Positions 1 to 7,900 of a stretch of DNA of 16,464 bases are shown here, piece after piece. The stretch's first letter is position 1; each line of letters begins with the position of its first letter. Source of the DNA: a bacterium (GTDB lineage Bacteria > UBP15 > UBA6099 > JAJRTR01). The translations under genes were made by a program, and so were the position numbers. The notes beneath the pieces were generated by a model. The model was given only the letters and a program-made list of their open reading frames with translations, had not been told where the DNA came from and made no database searches. The stretch lies in the NCBI GenBank assembly GCA_024278215.1, contig JAJRTR010000034.1:1-16464 (forward strand), read 5' to 3'.

Positions 1-141
1 AATGGCAAAGCAAAAATACGAGAGAACGAAACCGCACGTAAACGTGGGGACGATAGGACATGTGGATCACGGGAAGACGACGCTGACGAGCGCGATGACG
101 AGAATACTGGCATTGGCGGGACAGGCGGAGTTCATAGAATT
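1..141. repeat. Terminal direct repeat, left copy
   Basis: Bases 1-141 are identical, by direct reading, to bases 16324-16464. The repeat begins one base before the tuf start codon and covers the first 46 codons of EF-Tu. It marks either two identical tuf copies or an assembly loop; see the findings. Confidence 0.97.
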
Positions 142-1207
142 CGACAAGATCGACAAAGCGCCCGAAGAGCGCGAACGCGGGATAACGATAGCGACGGCGC
201 ATGTCGAGTATGAGTCGGAAACGCGGCACTACGCGCACGTGGATTGCCCCGGGCACGCGGACTACATAAAGAACATGATAACGGGAGCGGCGCAGATGGA
301 CGGAGCGATACTGGTAGTGGGCTCCGACGACGGACCGATGCCGCAGACGCGGGAACATATACTGCTGGCGAGGCAGGTGGGAGTGCCGTCGATAGTGGTG
401 TTCATGAACAAGATAGATATGGTGGACGACGAGGAATTGCTGGATCTGGTGGAGATGGAAATGAGGGAACTGCTCTCGAAGTATGAATTTCCGGGCGACG
501 ACACGCCGATAATCAGGGGAAGCGCGCTCAAGGCGCTCGAGAGCGAGAAGTGGGAAAAGGGATCGGACCCGTATGTGGACGCGATCTGGGAGCTGGTGAA
601 GGCGATGGACGACTTCATCCCGATGCCCGAGAGGGACACGGACAAGCCGTTCCTGATGCCGGTGGAAGACGTGTTCAGCATCACGGGGCGCGGGACGGTG
701 GCGACGGGACGAGTCGAGCGCGGAGTGGTGAACATCCAGGAAGAGATGGAGATAGTGGGACTGACGGAAGACACGCGCAAGACGGTGGTGACGGGAGTGG
801 AGATGTTCCGCAAACTGCTGGACCAGGGTCAGGCGGGCGATAATGTGGGGTTGCTGCTGCGCGGAGTGGGCAAAGACGAGATCGAGAGGGGCCAGGTAAT
901 AGCGAAACCCGGATCGATCAAACCGCACAAGAGCTTCGAGGGCCGCGCGTACATACTGCAGAAGGAAGAAGGCGGACGCCACACTCCGTTCTTCAAGGGC
1001 TACCGGCCGCAGTTCTACTTCAGGACGACGGACGTGACGGGAGACATCACGCTGCCCGAGGGAGTGGAAATGGTAATGCCGGGAGACGAAATAGAAATGA
1101 AAGTGGATCTGATAATGCCGATAGCGATGGAAGAGGGACTGCGGTTCGCTATCCGAGAGGGCGGCAGAACAGTCGGCGCCGGCGTCATCACAAAGATCAT
1201 CGAGTGA
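2..1207 (+). CDS. tuf: Elongation factor Tu (EF-Tu), complete copy
   Basis: EF-Tu is the cytoplasmic GTPase that delivers aminoacyl-tRNA to the ribosomal A site. The 401-aa product is close to the usual 394-400 aa. Visible motifs are the P-loop GHVDHGKT (residues 19-26), switch I RGITI (59-63), DCPGH (81-85, with His85 as the catalytic histidine) and NKID (136-139). Beta-barrel domains 2 and 3 follow from about residue 210. Where most EF-Tu read VVAATDGPMPQ or similar, this one reads [11 protein letters not shown]. The ATG at 2 is the only sensible start, but its ribosome-binding site lies outside the window. Codon use is peculiar: before the last 20 codons, 24 of 25 Thr codons are ACG and every Ala codon is GCG or GCA, while the tail uses ACA, GCT and GCC. 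The gene precedes rpmG and tRNA-Trp, the position of tufB in many bacteria. Confidence 0.98.
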   Translation: MAKQKYERTKPHVNVGTIGHVDHGKTTLTSAMTRILALAGQAEFIEFDKIDKAPEERERGITIATAHVEYESETRHYAHVDCPGHADYIKNMITGAAQMDGAILVVGSDDGPMPQTREHILLARQVGVPSIVVFMNKIDMVDDEELLDLVEMEMRELLSKYEFPGDDTPIIRGSALKALESEKWEKGSDPYVDAIWELVKAMDDFIPMPERDTDKPFLMPVEDVFSITGRGTVATGRVERGVVNIQEEMEIVGLTEDTRKTVVTGVEMFRKLLDQGQAGDNVGLLLRGVGKDEIERGQVIAKPGSIKPHKSFEGRAYILQKEEGGRHTPFFKGYRPQFYFRTTDVTGDITLPEGVEMVMPGDEIEMKVDLIMPIAMEEGLRFAIREGGRTVGAGVITKIIE

Positions 1208-1229
1208 GAGATAAATTCGGAGATAATCC

Positions 1230-1258
1230 TTGACATAGGTTATCCGATTATATAAAAT
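1230..1258 (+). promoter_or_regulatory. Sigma-70-type promoter for rpmG and downstream genes
   Basis: A perfect -35 box TTGACA (1230-1235) is followed by a 17-nt spacer and TAAAAT (1253-1258), one mismatch from the -10 consensus. An alternative -10, TATAAA at 1251, would give a 15-nt spacer. The expected start is near 1265, giving a short leader before rpmG. It lies just after tuf, so the rpmG-tRNA-secE-nusG block can be transcribed independently of tuf. No other convincing promoter is visible before rpoC ends, so it may also feed the rpl and rpo genes. Confidence 0.75.
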
Positions 1259-1286
1259 GAAGTTTTGACTTCGGGGGTATTTAAGC

Positions 1287-1436
1287 GTGAGAATTCCTGT
1301 GACGATGATTTGTACGGAGTGTAAGAGCAAAAACTATTACACTTCGAAAAACAAGAACAACACGACGGTGAAGCTGGAACTGAAGAAGTATTGCAAGAAG
1401 GAAAGGAAACATACCCTGCACAGGGAAGGCAAGTAA
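1287..1436 (+). CDS. rpmG: Large-subunit ribosomal protein bL33
   Basis: This 49-codon gene encodes bL33, a small basic protein of the 50S subunit. The protein begins MRIPVTMICTECKSKNYYT and ends KHTLHREGK, the classic L33 pattern. It keeps the CxxC pair at Cys9 and Cys12 and has a single Cys36 (YCKKER). A second full CxxC is absent, so a four-cysteine zinc site cannot form from this chain alone. The start is taken as GTG at 1287, preceded by a G-rich site (GGGGG at 1273-1277). GTG 1299 or ATG 1305 would remove conserved N-terminal residues. It lies between tuf and tRNA-Trp, a gene order common in bacteria. Confidence 0.93.
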   Translation: MRIPVTMICTECKSKNYYTSKNKNNTTVKLELKKYCKKERKHTLHREGK

Positions 1437-1491
1437 GCGACCTCTCGAAATGGTAGTTTCATGCCGGGATTATAGCAAAAGAAGATAAGGG

Positions 1492-1520
1492 ACAGCTCCT
1501 TTTCGGAGGGGCTGTTATTT
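1492..1520 (+). terminator. Hairpin after rpmG, possible weak terminator or processing site
   Basis: ACAGCTCCTT (1492-1501) pairs with GAGGGGCTGT (1506-1515), using two G-U pairs, around a TTCG tetraloop (1502-1505). TATTT follows. The stem is stable but the T-tract is interrupted. It could be a partial terminator, or an RNase entry site separating rpmG mRNA from the tRNA-Trp precursor that starts 16 nt after the stem. Confidence 0.5.
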
Positions 1521-1530
1521 GCGAAAGAGA

Positions 1531-1604
1531 AGGCCTGTAGCTCCAACTGGCAGAGCACCGGACTCCAAATCCGGGGGTTGCAGGTTCGAATCCTGCCAGG
1601 CCTG
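1531..1604 (+). tRNA. trnW: tRNA-Trp (anticodon CCA)
   Basis: A complete cloverleaf can be drawn. The acceptor AGGCCTG (1531-1537) pairs with CAGGCCT (1597-1603), with discriminator G1604. The D stem is GCTC/GAGC (1540-1543 and 1553-1556). The anticodon stem is CCGGA/TCCGG (1558-1562 and 1570-1574), with loop CTCCAAA and anticodon CCA at 1565-1567. The T arm is GCAGG-TTCGAAT-CCTGC (1580-1596). The 3' CCA is not encoded and must be added by the CCA-adding enzyme. It reads UGG and sits directly before secE, the conserved bacterial position. Because it is co-transcribed with secE-nusG, it must be cut from a polycistronic RNA. Confidence 0.98.
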
Positions 1605-1625
1605 TGTAAGGTACTGAAGGCGAGA

Positions 1626-1651
1626 GCCGGCCCGGAGCGCCGGAGCCCGGC
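1626..1651 (+). other. GC-rich hairpin between tRNA-Trp and secE
   Basis: GCCGG (1626-1630) pairs with CCGGC (1647-1651). An inner CCGG (1632-1635) pairs with CCGG (1640-1643) around AGCG. The stem includes part of the GGAG at 1642-1645 that would serve a start at 1655. It has no T-tract, so it is not a terminator. It may mark the 3' processing point of the tRNA or limit secE translation. Confidence 0.45.
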
Positions 1652-1672
1652 GAAATGGGACGCGAGGACGAA

Positions 1673-1903
1673 ATGGCGAAGCAAAAGCAGAAAAGCAAGG
1701 AGAAGGAGACGAAGAATTACCTTGTTCTTGCCAGGACATTTCTTGAAGAAGTGGCGGCGGAAGCTAAGAAAGTTGTGTGGCCGAGCAGGGAGAGCCTGAT
1801 ACAGTCTTCTCTCACAGTACTCGCCGCAATGGTGATTCTGACGATATTCATGGCGGCGGCAGATTTTGTTTGGACTGAGGTAATTAGTTTAATCAGCGTT
1901 TAA
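1673..1903 (+). CDS. secE: Preprotein translocase subunit SecE
   Basis: SecE is the small essential membrane subunit that clamps SecY in the SecYEG protein-export channel. The 76-aa product has a basic, charged N-terminus, the conserved amphipathic segment with KVVWPSRE (residues 33-40) and one hydrophobic helix at about residues 46-66. This is the short single-span form found in most bacteria outside the gamma-proteobacteria. The start is chosen at ATG 1673, with GAGG five bases upstream. ATG at 1655 would add MGREDE, but its GGAG site is buried in the 1626-1651 hairpin. Either start is possible. The gene lies between tRNA-Trp and nusG, as in most bacteria. Confidence 0.93.
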   Translation: MAKQKQKSKEKETKNYLVLARTFLEEVAAEAKKVVWPSRESLIQSSLTVLAAMVILTIFMAAADFVWTEVISLISV

Positions 1904-1926
1904 AATCACGTAGTTTGGGGTCGATT

Positions 1927-2451
1927 ATGGCGAGCAGATGGTACGTTGTACACACATACTCAGGACACGAGAACAAGGTGAAGTTGAGTCTCGAGAGGCA
2001 GGTCGAGGCTCATGCCTTCGAGGATAAAATCGAGCAGATTCTGGTGCCCACCGAAGAGCGGGTAGAGATAAAAGGCACGCAGAGGAAGGTAGTAGAGAAA
2101 AAGATATTTAAAGGTTACATTTTTATAAAAATGGACCTTACGGATGAAACCTGGTATATGGTCAGGAATACAGCCGGAGTGACGGGTTTTATCGGGGACG
2201 GGAGCCGGCCCACCCCGCTATCTGAAAACGAAGTAAACTTCATCCTCAAGAGGATGGGGCTCGAAGCGCCGCGGATAACGGTGAACTTCGATGAAGGAGA
2301 AGGTGTGAGAGTCCTCTTCGGACCTTTCGCCGACTATTCAGGTATAGTGAAGGAAGTGGACCTGAACCGGGAGAAGGTCGTAGTGCTGCTGTCTCTCTTC
2401 GGACGTGATACCCCAGTGGAGTTGGAATTCGACCAGGTAGAAAAAATATAG
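1927..2451 (+). CDS. nusG: Transcription termination/antitermination factor NusG
   Basis: NusG binds the RNA polymerase clamp and, through its C-terminal domain, ribosomal protein S10 or Rho, linking transcription to translation or termination. The 174-aa product has the NGN domain (about residues 1-115; starts MASRWYVVHTYSGHENKV) and a C-terminal KOW domain (about 124-174). The KOW motif is GEGVRVLFGPFADYSG, followed by LFGRDTPVEL. Phe158 is equivalent to the S10/Rho-contacting Phe165 of E. coli. No extra domain II insertion is present. ATG 1927 is preferred, with GGGG six bases upstream. An in-frame TTG at 1915 would add four residues but lacks a suitable ribosome site. Confidence 0.97.
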   Translation: MASRWYVVHTYSGHENKVKLSLERQVEAHAFEDKIEQILVPTEERVEIKGTQRKVVEKKIFKGYIFIKMDLTDETWYMVRNTAGVTGFIGDGSRPTPLSENEVNFILKRMGLEAPRITVNFDEGEGVRVLFGPFADYSGIVKEVDLNREKVVVLLSLFGRDTPVELEFDQVEKI

Positions 2452-2462
2452 GGAAAAGAAAC

Positions 2463-2498
2463 GCCGCACATATCGAGGTGCATAGGTGTGTGCGCGGC
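2463..2498 (+). promoter_or_regulatory. Bulged hairpin before rplK, candidate L1 autoregulatory site
   Basis: GCCGC (2463-2467) pairs with GCGGC (2494-2498). ACATAT (2468-2473) pairs with GTGTGT (2486-2491), using two G-U pairs. A GC bulge (2492-2493) separates the helices, and the loop is 12 nt. In E. coli, L1 represses the rplK-rplA message by binding a leader structure of two helices with an asymmetric internal loop. Location and shape fit loosely, but no diagnostic L1 motif was verified. Confidence 0.25.
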
Positions 2499-2547
2499 AT
2501 AAGGTGCGCAAAACCGGTAGCATGTTGTTGAAAGGAAGATAAAGAAA

Positions 2548-2973
2548 ATGGCGAAGAAAGTAATAGGAATGATCAAGTTGCAACTGCCCGCCGGGCAGGG
2601 CAACCCCGCGCCCCCTGTGGGGCCGGCGCTGGGCCAGCACGGTGTAAATATAATGGAGTTCTGCAAGGCATATAACGAACGCACAAAGGAAAAGGGCGGG
2701 CAGATCATTCCCGTGGAAATAACTGTCTTCGCGGACAGAAGTTTCAAGTTCATTACTAAGACACCGCCTGCTTCCGATCTGATAAAAAAGGAACTTAAAA
2801 TTGACAAAGGGTCTACCGACCCGTCCCACATCGTCGCCGGTAAGATCAACAGGGAAAGCCTGAAGAAGATAGCCGAAGTGAAGATGCAGGACCTGAACGC
2901 CATAGATATAGAAGGCGCAATGAAGATCATCGCGGGCACAGCCAGGAGCATGGGGCTGGAAGTTGTAGAATAG
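2548..2973 (+). CDS. rplK: Large-subunit ribosomal protein uL11
   Basis: uL11 sits at the base of the factor-binding stalk on 23S rRNA and takes part in EF-G/EF-Tu function and the RelA stringent response. The 141-aa product is standard length. The N-terminal domain contains [20 protein letters not shown], with Pro22/Pro23 in the hinge targeted by thiopeptides. The rRNA-binding C-terminal domain ends [18 protein letters not shown] lies upstream of ATG 2548 at suitable spacing. It is followed 48 nt later by rplA, as in the classical L11 operon. Confidence 0.98.
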   Translation: MAKKVIGMIKLQLPAGQGNPAPPVGPALGQHGVNIMEFCKAYNERTKEKGGQIIPVEITVFADRSFKFITKTPPASDLIKKELKIDKGSTDPSHIVAGKINRESLKKIAEVKMQDLNAIDIEGAMKIIAGTARSMGLEVVE

Positions 2974-3021
2974 TATATTATCTGAAAAGACGCAGCATAG
3001 CCGGCAAAAGGAGAAGCAGAC

Positions 3022-3729
3022 GTGGCAAGGTTATCGAAAAAAATGAAGCAGCGCTGGGAAAGTTTACCCGGAAAAGAACATTATACGGCTCCGGAAGCGT
3101 TTGACGCGCTGAAAGGTTCATGCAGCGCCGCACCGTTGAAATTTGACGAAACGGTAGAAGCATATTTTCGACTTGGTATCGACCCGAAAAAGGCTGAACA
3201 GCAGCTCAGGGGAACATTCGTGCTGCCGCACGGGACGGGAAAAACGCCGCGGATACTGGTCTTTGCAACAGGAGACCTGGCGGAAGAAGCGAAAGAGGCC
3301 GGCGCCGACCATGTGGGAGGCGAAGAACTCGCCGAGAAGATACAGAAGGAAGGCTGGCTGGACTTCGACATAGCGATAGCGAGTCCTGACATGATGAGGG
3401 TATGCGGAAAGCTGGGCAAAGTGCTCGGGCCGCGCGGCCTCATGCCGAACCCGAAAAGCGGAACAGTGACAAAGAATATAAAGGATACAGTAGACGAGTT
3501 TAAAAAAGGCAAAGTCGAATACAGAAACGACAAGTATGGAATCATCGCGGTTCCCATTGGCAAGGTATCGTTCGATTCGCAGCAGCTTGTCGAAAACTTC
3601 ATGGCGCTATACCGCACGGTGGTCAAAGCGAGACCGTCCGCGGCCAAAGGCCAGTATATTAAATCAATAGCTATATCGTCGACAATGGGGGCCTCGCTGA
3701 AAATCGAGCCGGCTTCACTTCTCAAATAA
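3022..3729 (+). CDS. rplA: Large-subunit ribosomal protein uL1
   Basis: uL1 forms the mobile L1 stalk that handles E-site tRNA, and in many bacteria it represses its own operon by binding the rplK leader. The 235-aa protein matches the family's usual length of about 230. The signature [15 protein letters not shown] is at residues 135-149. The start is GTG at 3022, with AAGGAG eight bases upstream (3008-3013). The protein ends with the usual [10 protein letters not shown]-like strand. Nothing unusual is seen. Confidence 0.98.
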   Translation: MARLSKKMKQRWESLPGKEHYTAPEAFDALKGSCSAAPLKFDETVEAYFRLGIDPKKAEQQLRGTFVLPHGTGKTPRILVFATGDLAEEAKEAGADHVGGEELAEKIQKEGWLDFDIAIASPDMMRVCGKLGKVLGPRGLMPNPKSGTVTKNIKDTVDEFKKGKVEYRNDKYGIIAVPIGKVSFDSQQLVENFMALYRTVVKARPSAAKGQYIKSIAISSTMGASLKIEPASLLK

Positions 3730-3749
3730 CAGGAATAACAGAATGAGCG

Positions 3750-3762
3750 GCCCGTAGCGGGC
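3750..3762 (+). other. Short hairpin in the rplA-rplJ gap
   Basis: GCCCG-TAG-CGGGC forms a perfect five-base-pair stem with a three-base loop. It lies about 9 nt before the AGGAG of rplJ. The gap is only 57 nt, much shorter than the usual L10 leader, so this is at most a reduced regulatory hairpin. Confidence 0.35.
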
Positions 3763-3786
3763 GGGAAAAAAGGAGCGTGATTGTCC

Positions 3787-4323
3787 ATGCCGTTGACACT
3801 GACGGAAAAGAAGGAACATCTCGAAGAGATCAAAGCAAAGATCGATGAAAATGATCTTATACTTTTCACGGACCCCATCGGGCTTGACGTGGCTATGGTC
3901 ACAGACCTGAGAAATAAACTGCGGGAACAGGGTGTGGGGCTGAAAATATATAAGAACACGCTTATCGGAAGAGCCATCGAGGAATCGGGGCAGGAAAGCC
4001 TGAAGCCGCTGAAGGACCATCTTACAGGCCCGACGGCGATAGCGTTTACGAACGAAGACCCGATAGTCGCGACCAAAGTGATAGTGGATTTTGCCAGAGC
4101 AAACAACAATCTCACACTTAAGGCCGGAACATGCGAAGGCGAATTCTGGGATGTGAACAAGATGGAGGAATACTCCAAACTCGGTTCCAAATCGGCAATA
4201 TACGCGAAGCTGGTCGGCGCACTCTACGGTCCGATATCGAAGTTGATATATGTACTGGGTGGTCCGGGCAGCGAGCTTGTGGGCACATTGAAATCTATAG
4301 TCGAAAAAGATGAAAAAAAATAG
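3787..4323 (+). CDS. rplJ: Large-subunit ribosomal protein uL10
   Basis: uL10 anchors the L7/L12 dimers to the 50S stalk and, as the L10-L12 complex, commonly represses its own mRNA. The 178-aa product has the N-terminal rRNA-binding domain with the LTEKKEHLEEIKAKI helix and NTLIGRAIEESGQ, then LTGPTAIAFTNEDP. It ends in a C-terminal helix carrying L12-binding segments (about residues 135-178). ATG 3787 is taken as the start, with AGGAG (3771-3775) 11 nt upstream. The TTG at 3781 is only 5 nt from AGGAG and would add Met-Ser, so the true start is uncertain by two codons. rplL follows after 29 nt. Confidence 0.97.
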   Translation: MPLTLTEKKEHLEEIKAKIDENDLILFTDPIGLDVAMVTDLRNKLREQGVGLKIYKNTLIGRAIEESGQESLKPLKDHLTGPTAIAFTNEDPIVATKVIVDFARANNNLTLKAGTCEGEFWDVNKMEEYSKLGSKSAIYAKLVGALYGPISKLIYVLGGPGSELVGTLKSIVEKDEKK

Positions 4324-4352
4324 ATACTCGAAAATACAGGAGGTGAAATGAG

Positions 4353-4730
4353 ATGGATGTACAGCAGGTATTTGACGAAATCAAGACAGCGACAATGGCA
4401 GAGGTAGGCGAACTGGCCGAGAAACTGCAGGATGAATTCGGAGTGTCGCCGATGGCGGCTATGCCGGCCGGAGGCATGATGCCGGCGGCAGGAGCAGAGG
4501 CGGCGGTCGAGGAAGAAAAGACGGAATTCGACGTTGTCATTACCGCAGTAGGCGAAAAGAAGATTCCGGTTATCAAGGCAGTCCGCGAGATAACGGACCT
4601 CGGACTTAAAGAGGCGAAAGCACTCGTGGATTCCGCACCAGCAGCAGTAAAGGAAGGTATCGCCAAAGAAGATGCCGAGAAATACAAGGAAAAGCTGGAA
4701 GAAGCGGGAGCAACCGTAGAATTAAAGTAA
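4353..4730 (+). CDS. rplL: Large-subunit ribosomal protein bL12 (L7/L12)
   Basis: bL12 is the multi-copy stalk protein that recruits and stimulates EF-Tu, EF-G and the other translational GTPases. The 125-aa product has the dimerising N-terminal helices (residues 1-33), a Met/Ala/Gly/Pro-rich hinge (about 34-54, with [14 protein letters not shown]) and the factor-binding C-terminal domain starting EKTEFDVVI and ending GATVELK. The ATG at 4353 follows CAGGAGGTG at ideal spacing. An ATG at 4348 is out of frame and would not encode L12. Two terminator-like hairpins lie immediately downstream. Confidence 0.98.
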   Translation: MDVQQVFDEIKTATMAEVGELAEKLQDEFGVSPMAAMPAGGMMPAAGAEAAVEEEKTEFDVVITAVGEKKIPVIKAVREITDLGLKEAKALVDSAPAAVKEGIAKEDAEKYKEKLEEAGATVELK

Positions 4731-4749
4731 GAGCGCACAGAAAAATGAT

Positions 4750-4785
4750 GAGGAGGCCGGCATAATATGGCGGACCTCCTCTTTT
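4750..4785 (+). terminator. Intrinsic terminator/attenuator after rplL
   Basis: GAGGAGG (4750-4756) pairs with CCTCCTC (4775-4781), with further CCG/CGG pairing inside, followed by TTTT (4782-4785). It starts 19 nt after the rplL stop. E. coli has a partial terminator at this same place, lowering rpoBC transcription relative to ribosomal protein genes. The short T-tract suits partial termination. Confidence 0.8.
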
Positions 4786-4809
4786 GCGACCCAAAGTTAA
4801 GTCCATCGG

Positions 4810-4862
4810 CCCCGGAGTTACAAGCGGGGTGATGTTTTGATGTTTGCAGATGCCGCTTTTTT
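4810..4862 (+). promoter_or_regulatory. Second terminator-like hairpin with overlapping alternative stem before rpoB
   Basis: AAGCGG (4822-4827) pairs with CCGCTT (4853-4858) across a 25-nt loop and is followed by four more T residues, making a possible terminator. CGGGG (4825-4829), overlapping its left arm, can instead pair with CCCCG (4810-4814). The two stems exclude each other, the layout of an attenuator with an antiterminator. No ligand or leader peptide is evident. Confidence 0.4.
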
Positions 4863-4910
4863 CCCATTTGTAAGACCGGCGGCTAAAACCCTACTTTTGA
4901 GGTGTTGTAA

Positions 4911-7900
4911 ATGGCAATTCTCCAGGGTAAAAAACCTTTTAAAGGGAAAAATTACACCGAATACAATTTCGGCAAACTCGTGTCTCCAATCGATCTGCCG
5001 GACCTGATAGAAATCCAGACACAATCGTTTAAATGGCTGAAAGATAAAGGTCTGATAGACCTTTTCAGGAGCATCTCGCCTATAGAATCAGTTGTGTCCA
5101 CTGCCGATGAGGGCCTGATACTTGAATTCCAGGACATCATGTTCGACGAACCAAAGTATCCGCCCGAAGAATGCAAGCATCGGGAGAAAACGTACGAGGC
5201 GGGTTTCCGTGTTAAAGCACGGCTCATCAACCGGAAGACCGGCGAGATAAAGGAACAGGAAGTCTATCTCTGCGAATTCCCGCTGATGACGGATTACGGG
5301 ACATTCGTGTTCAACGGTGCGGAGCGTGTTGTGCTGAGCCAGTTGATCCGCTCGCCCGGTGTCTATTTCGCGGCTCCCAAGGAAGTCACGGGCATCAACT
5401 TCTTCACAGGAAAGATCATACCAAACAGGGGCGCGTGGGTAGAGTTCGAATTCGACATCAAGGGCCAGGCGTTCATCAGGATCGACAAAACAAGAAAGAT
5501 TCCCATCACCACATTTCTTCGGGCGATAGGCTTCGGCTTCGACATAAAGAAGCGGAGAGTATTTCTCGAGGACAACATTACCATTACAGACCCGCTTCCC
5601 GAAAAACTTGTCGGTTTTATACTTGCGGAAGACCTCAAAGACCCGGACAAAGGGAAAGTGATCTTCAAAAAAGGGATAAAAATCGATAAGGAAACAGCCG
5701 CGCAGATCGCCGGCCTGAAACTCAAGAAGGTCCAGATCACGGAGCCATGCAGGGACATGTACATGGAAGACTCCATCCTGAACGTGCTCGAGAAGGAACA
5801 AACGATCACTCGCGATCAGGCGCTGCTGGACATTTATAAAAAATTGCGGCCTGGGGACATCCCCACCGTGGACCACGCGGAAAGACTGCTCGACAGCAGA
5901 TTCTTCCTGCCTCACAAGTATGATCTGTCTCCGGTCGGAAGATACAAAATCAATGAAAAACTGGCACTTGAGATAGACGAGGAAAGGCTCGCACTTACCA
6001 GGCAGGATTTCATCGAGAGCATCCGCTATCTACTCGCGCTGCGCCTGAAGGGCAAGCGGAACATGGCGCAGGAGCGGTATTTCGGTGAAGAAATACTTAG
6101 TGAAGGCGAACAGAAGTTCTACAAGGAATTCTGCAAAATCTATGGTGGCGAACCGACATCGGACGACATCGACCACCTGGGCAACCGGCGTGTCAGGTGC
6201 GTCGGCGAATTGCTTCTTAACAGGCTTCGCGGCGCGCTGGGTATGATGCAGAAAACGATTACAGACAGGATGATCCAGTATGACTCGATGATAGCGACGC
6301 CGCAGTCGCTGATAAATCCGCGACCGCTTATCGCTGCGATAAACGAGTTCTTCGGCAGCAGTCCTCTCTCGCAATTCATGGACCAGACCAACCCGCTGAG
6401 CGCACTTACACATAAAAGAAAACTTAGTGCGCTGGGGCCGGGCGGACTTACCCGCGAGCGAGCGGGATTCGAAGTGCGCGACGTACACCACTCCCACTAT
6501 GGCCGCATCTGCCCTATCGAATCTCCTGAAGGCCCCAACATCGGCCTCATCGGATCACTGGCGACTTATGGGAAGGTGGACAAATTCGGATTCCTGCTTA
6601 CACCCTACAGAAAAGTAAAAAACGGTCGGGTGCTGAACGAAGTGGAATATCTCAGCGCGGCCCAGGAAGACCGTTACGCTGTGGCCCAGGCCAATGCGCC
6701 TCTGGACAGCAAGGGCAGGTTCACAAAAGAACTTGTTGCAGTAAGGAAACGCGACCGCATCGACAGGGTGCCGCCGAAACAGGTAAACTATATGGATGTG
6801 AGCCCGAAACAGCTGGTGTCCATAACCACGTCGATGATACCGTTCCTCGAACACGACGATGCCAACAGAGCCCTGATGGGATCGAACATGCAGCGCCAGG
6901 CGATTCCGCTGATACGCTCCGACGCGCCGCTCGTGTGTACCGGGATCGAACGAAAAGTCGCCGTCGACGCGGACGCGGTTGTAACAGCGAAAAGAGCCGG
7001 GACCATCTCTTATGTCGACAGCCGCAGAATAGTGATAAAAGTAGCGGGCAAGCGGGAAGAAGATGAATACACACTGATCAAATTCTCGCGTTCCAACCAG
7101 AGTACATGTGTAAACTTCAAGCCGACGGTGCTGCCCGGCGAAGAAGTAAAAGCCGGCGACCCGATAGCCGACGGCCCCAACTGCGACAATGGAAGGCTGG
7201 CGCTCGGCAGGAACCTTCTTGTCGCATTCATGCCCTGGGAAGGTTACAACTTCGAGGACGCCATTGTAGTAAGCGAAAAACTGCTGAAGAACGATGCTTT
7301 AACGTCCGTATATCTTGAAAAGTACGAATGTGAAGCAAGAGAGACAAAACTCGGGCCGGAAGAGATAACACGCGACATCCCGAACGTCAACGAAGAAGTC
7401 CTGGAAAACCTGGACGAGAACGCAATTATAAAAATAGGAACACATGTCAAGGCCGGTGATGTGCTTATCGGAAAAGTCATCCCGAAGGGAGAAACAGAAC
7501 CGACGGCGGAAGAGCGGCTCTTGCGCGCGATTTTCGGAGAAAAAGCGCGTGACGTCCGCAACACCTCGCTCAAGGTTCCCCACGGCGGCAAAGGTGTCGT
7601 CATCGGAGTGACCGACTTCAACAGGGAAGCCGGCGACGATTTCGCGCCCGGTAAAAATCGGAGTGTGCGTGTGTTCGTCGCGCAGAAACGGCGTATCATG
7701 GTAGGCGACAAGATGGCAGGCCGGCACGGGAATAAAGGTGTTATCTCGAAGATAGTTCCTGAAGAAGATATGCCTTTCCTCGAAGACGGCACACCCGTGG
7801 ACATCGTGCTCAATCCGCTCGGCGTCCCGTCCCGCATGAACATCGGGCAGGTTCTTGAAACGCACCTTGGATGGATCGCGAAAAAGAACAACACGCATTT

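Noticed and set aside
1915-1926. TTG start for nusG
   Set aside because: The G-rich ribosome site (1917-1920) overlaps it and is correctly spaced for ATG 1927, which gives the normal NusG N-terminus.
2452-2547. Promoter before rplK, as in E. coli
   Set aside because: CATAAG and TAGCAT have no acceptable -35 at 16-18 nt. The gene is probably read from upstream.
3081-4190. Long open frame of 369 codons on the - strand across rplA and rplJ
   Set aside because: It runs antisense through two clear ribosomal protein genes, is Ser/Phe/Pro-rich without recognisable motifs, and arises from the codon pattern of the + strand.
4840-4875. Possible promoter (TTGCAG ... TTTGTA) before rpoB
   Set aside because: The -10 match is poor, and the region is better explained by hairpins.
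5088-5915. Open frames on the - strand inside rpoB (also 7244-8098)
   Set aside because: They are fully contained in the well-conserved RpoB coding region, with no family resemblance and no ribosome-binding site of note.
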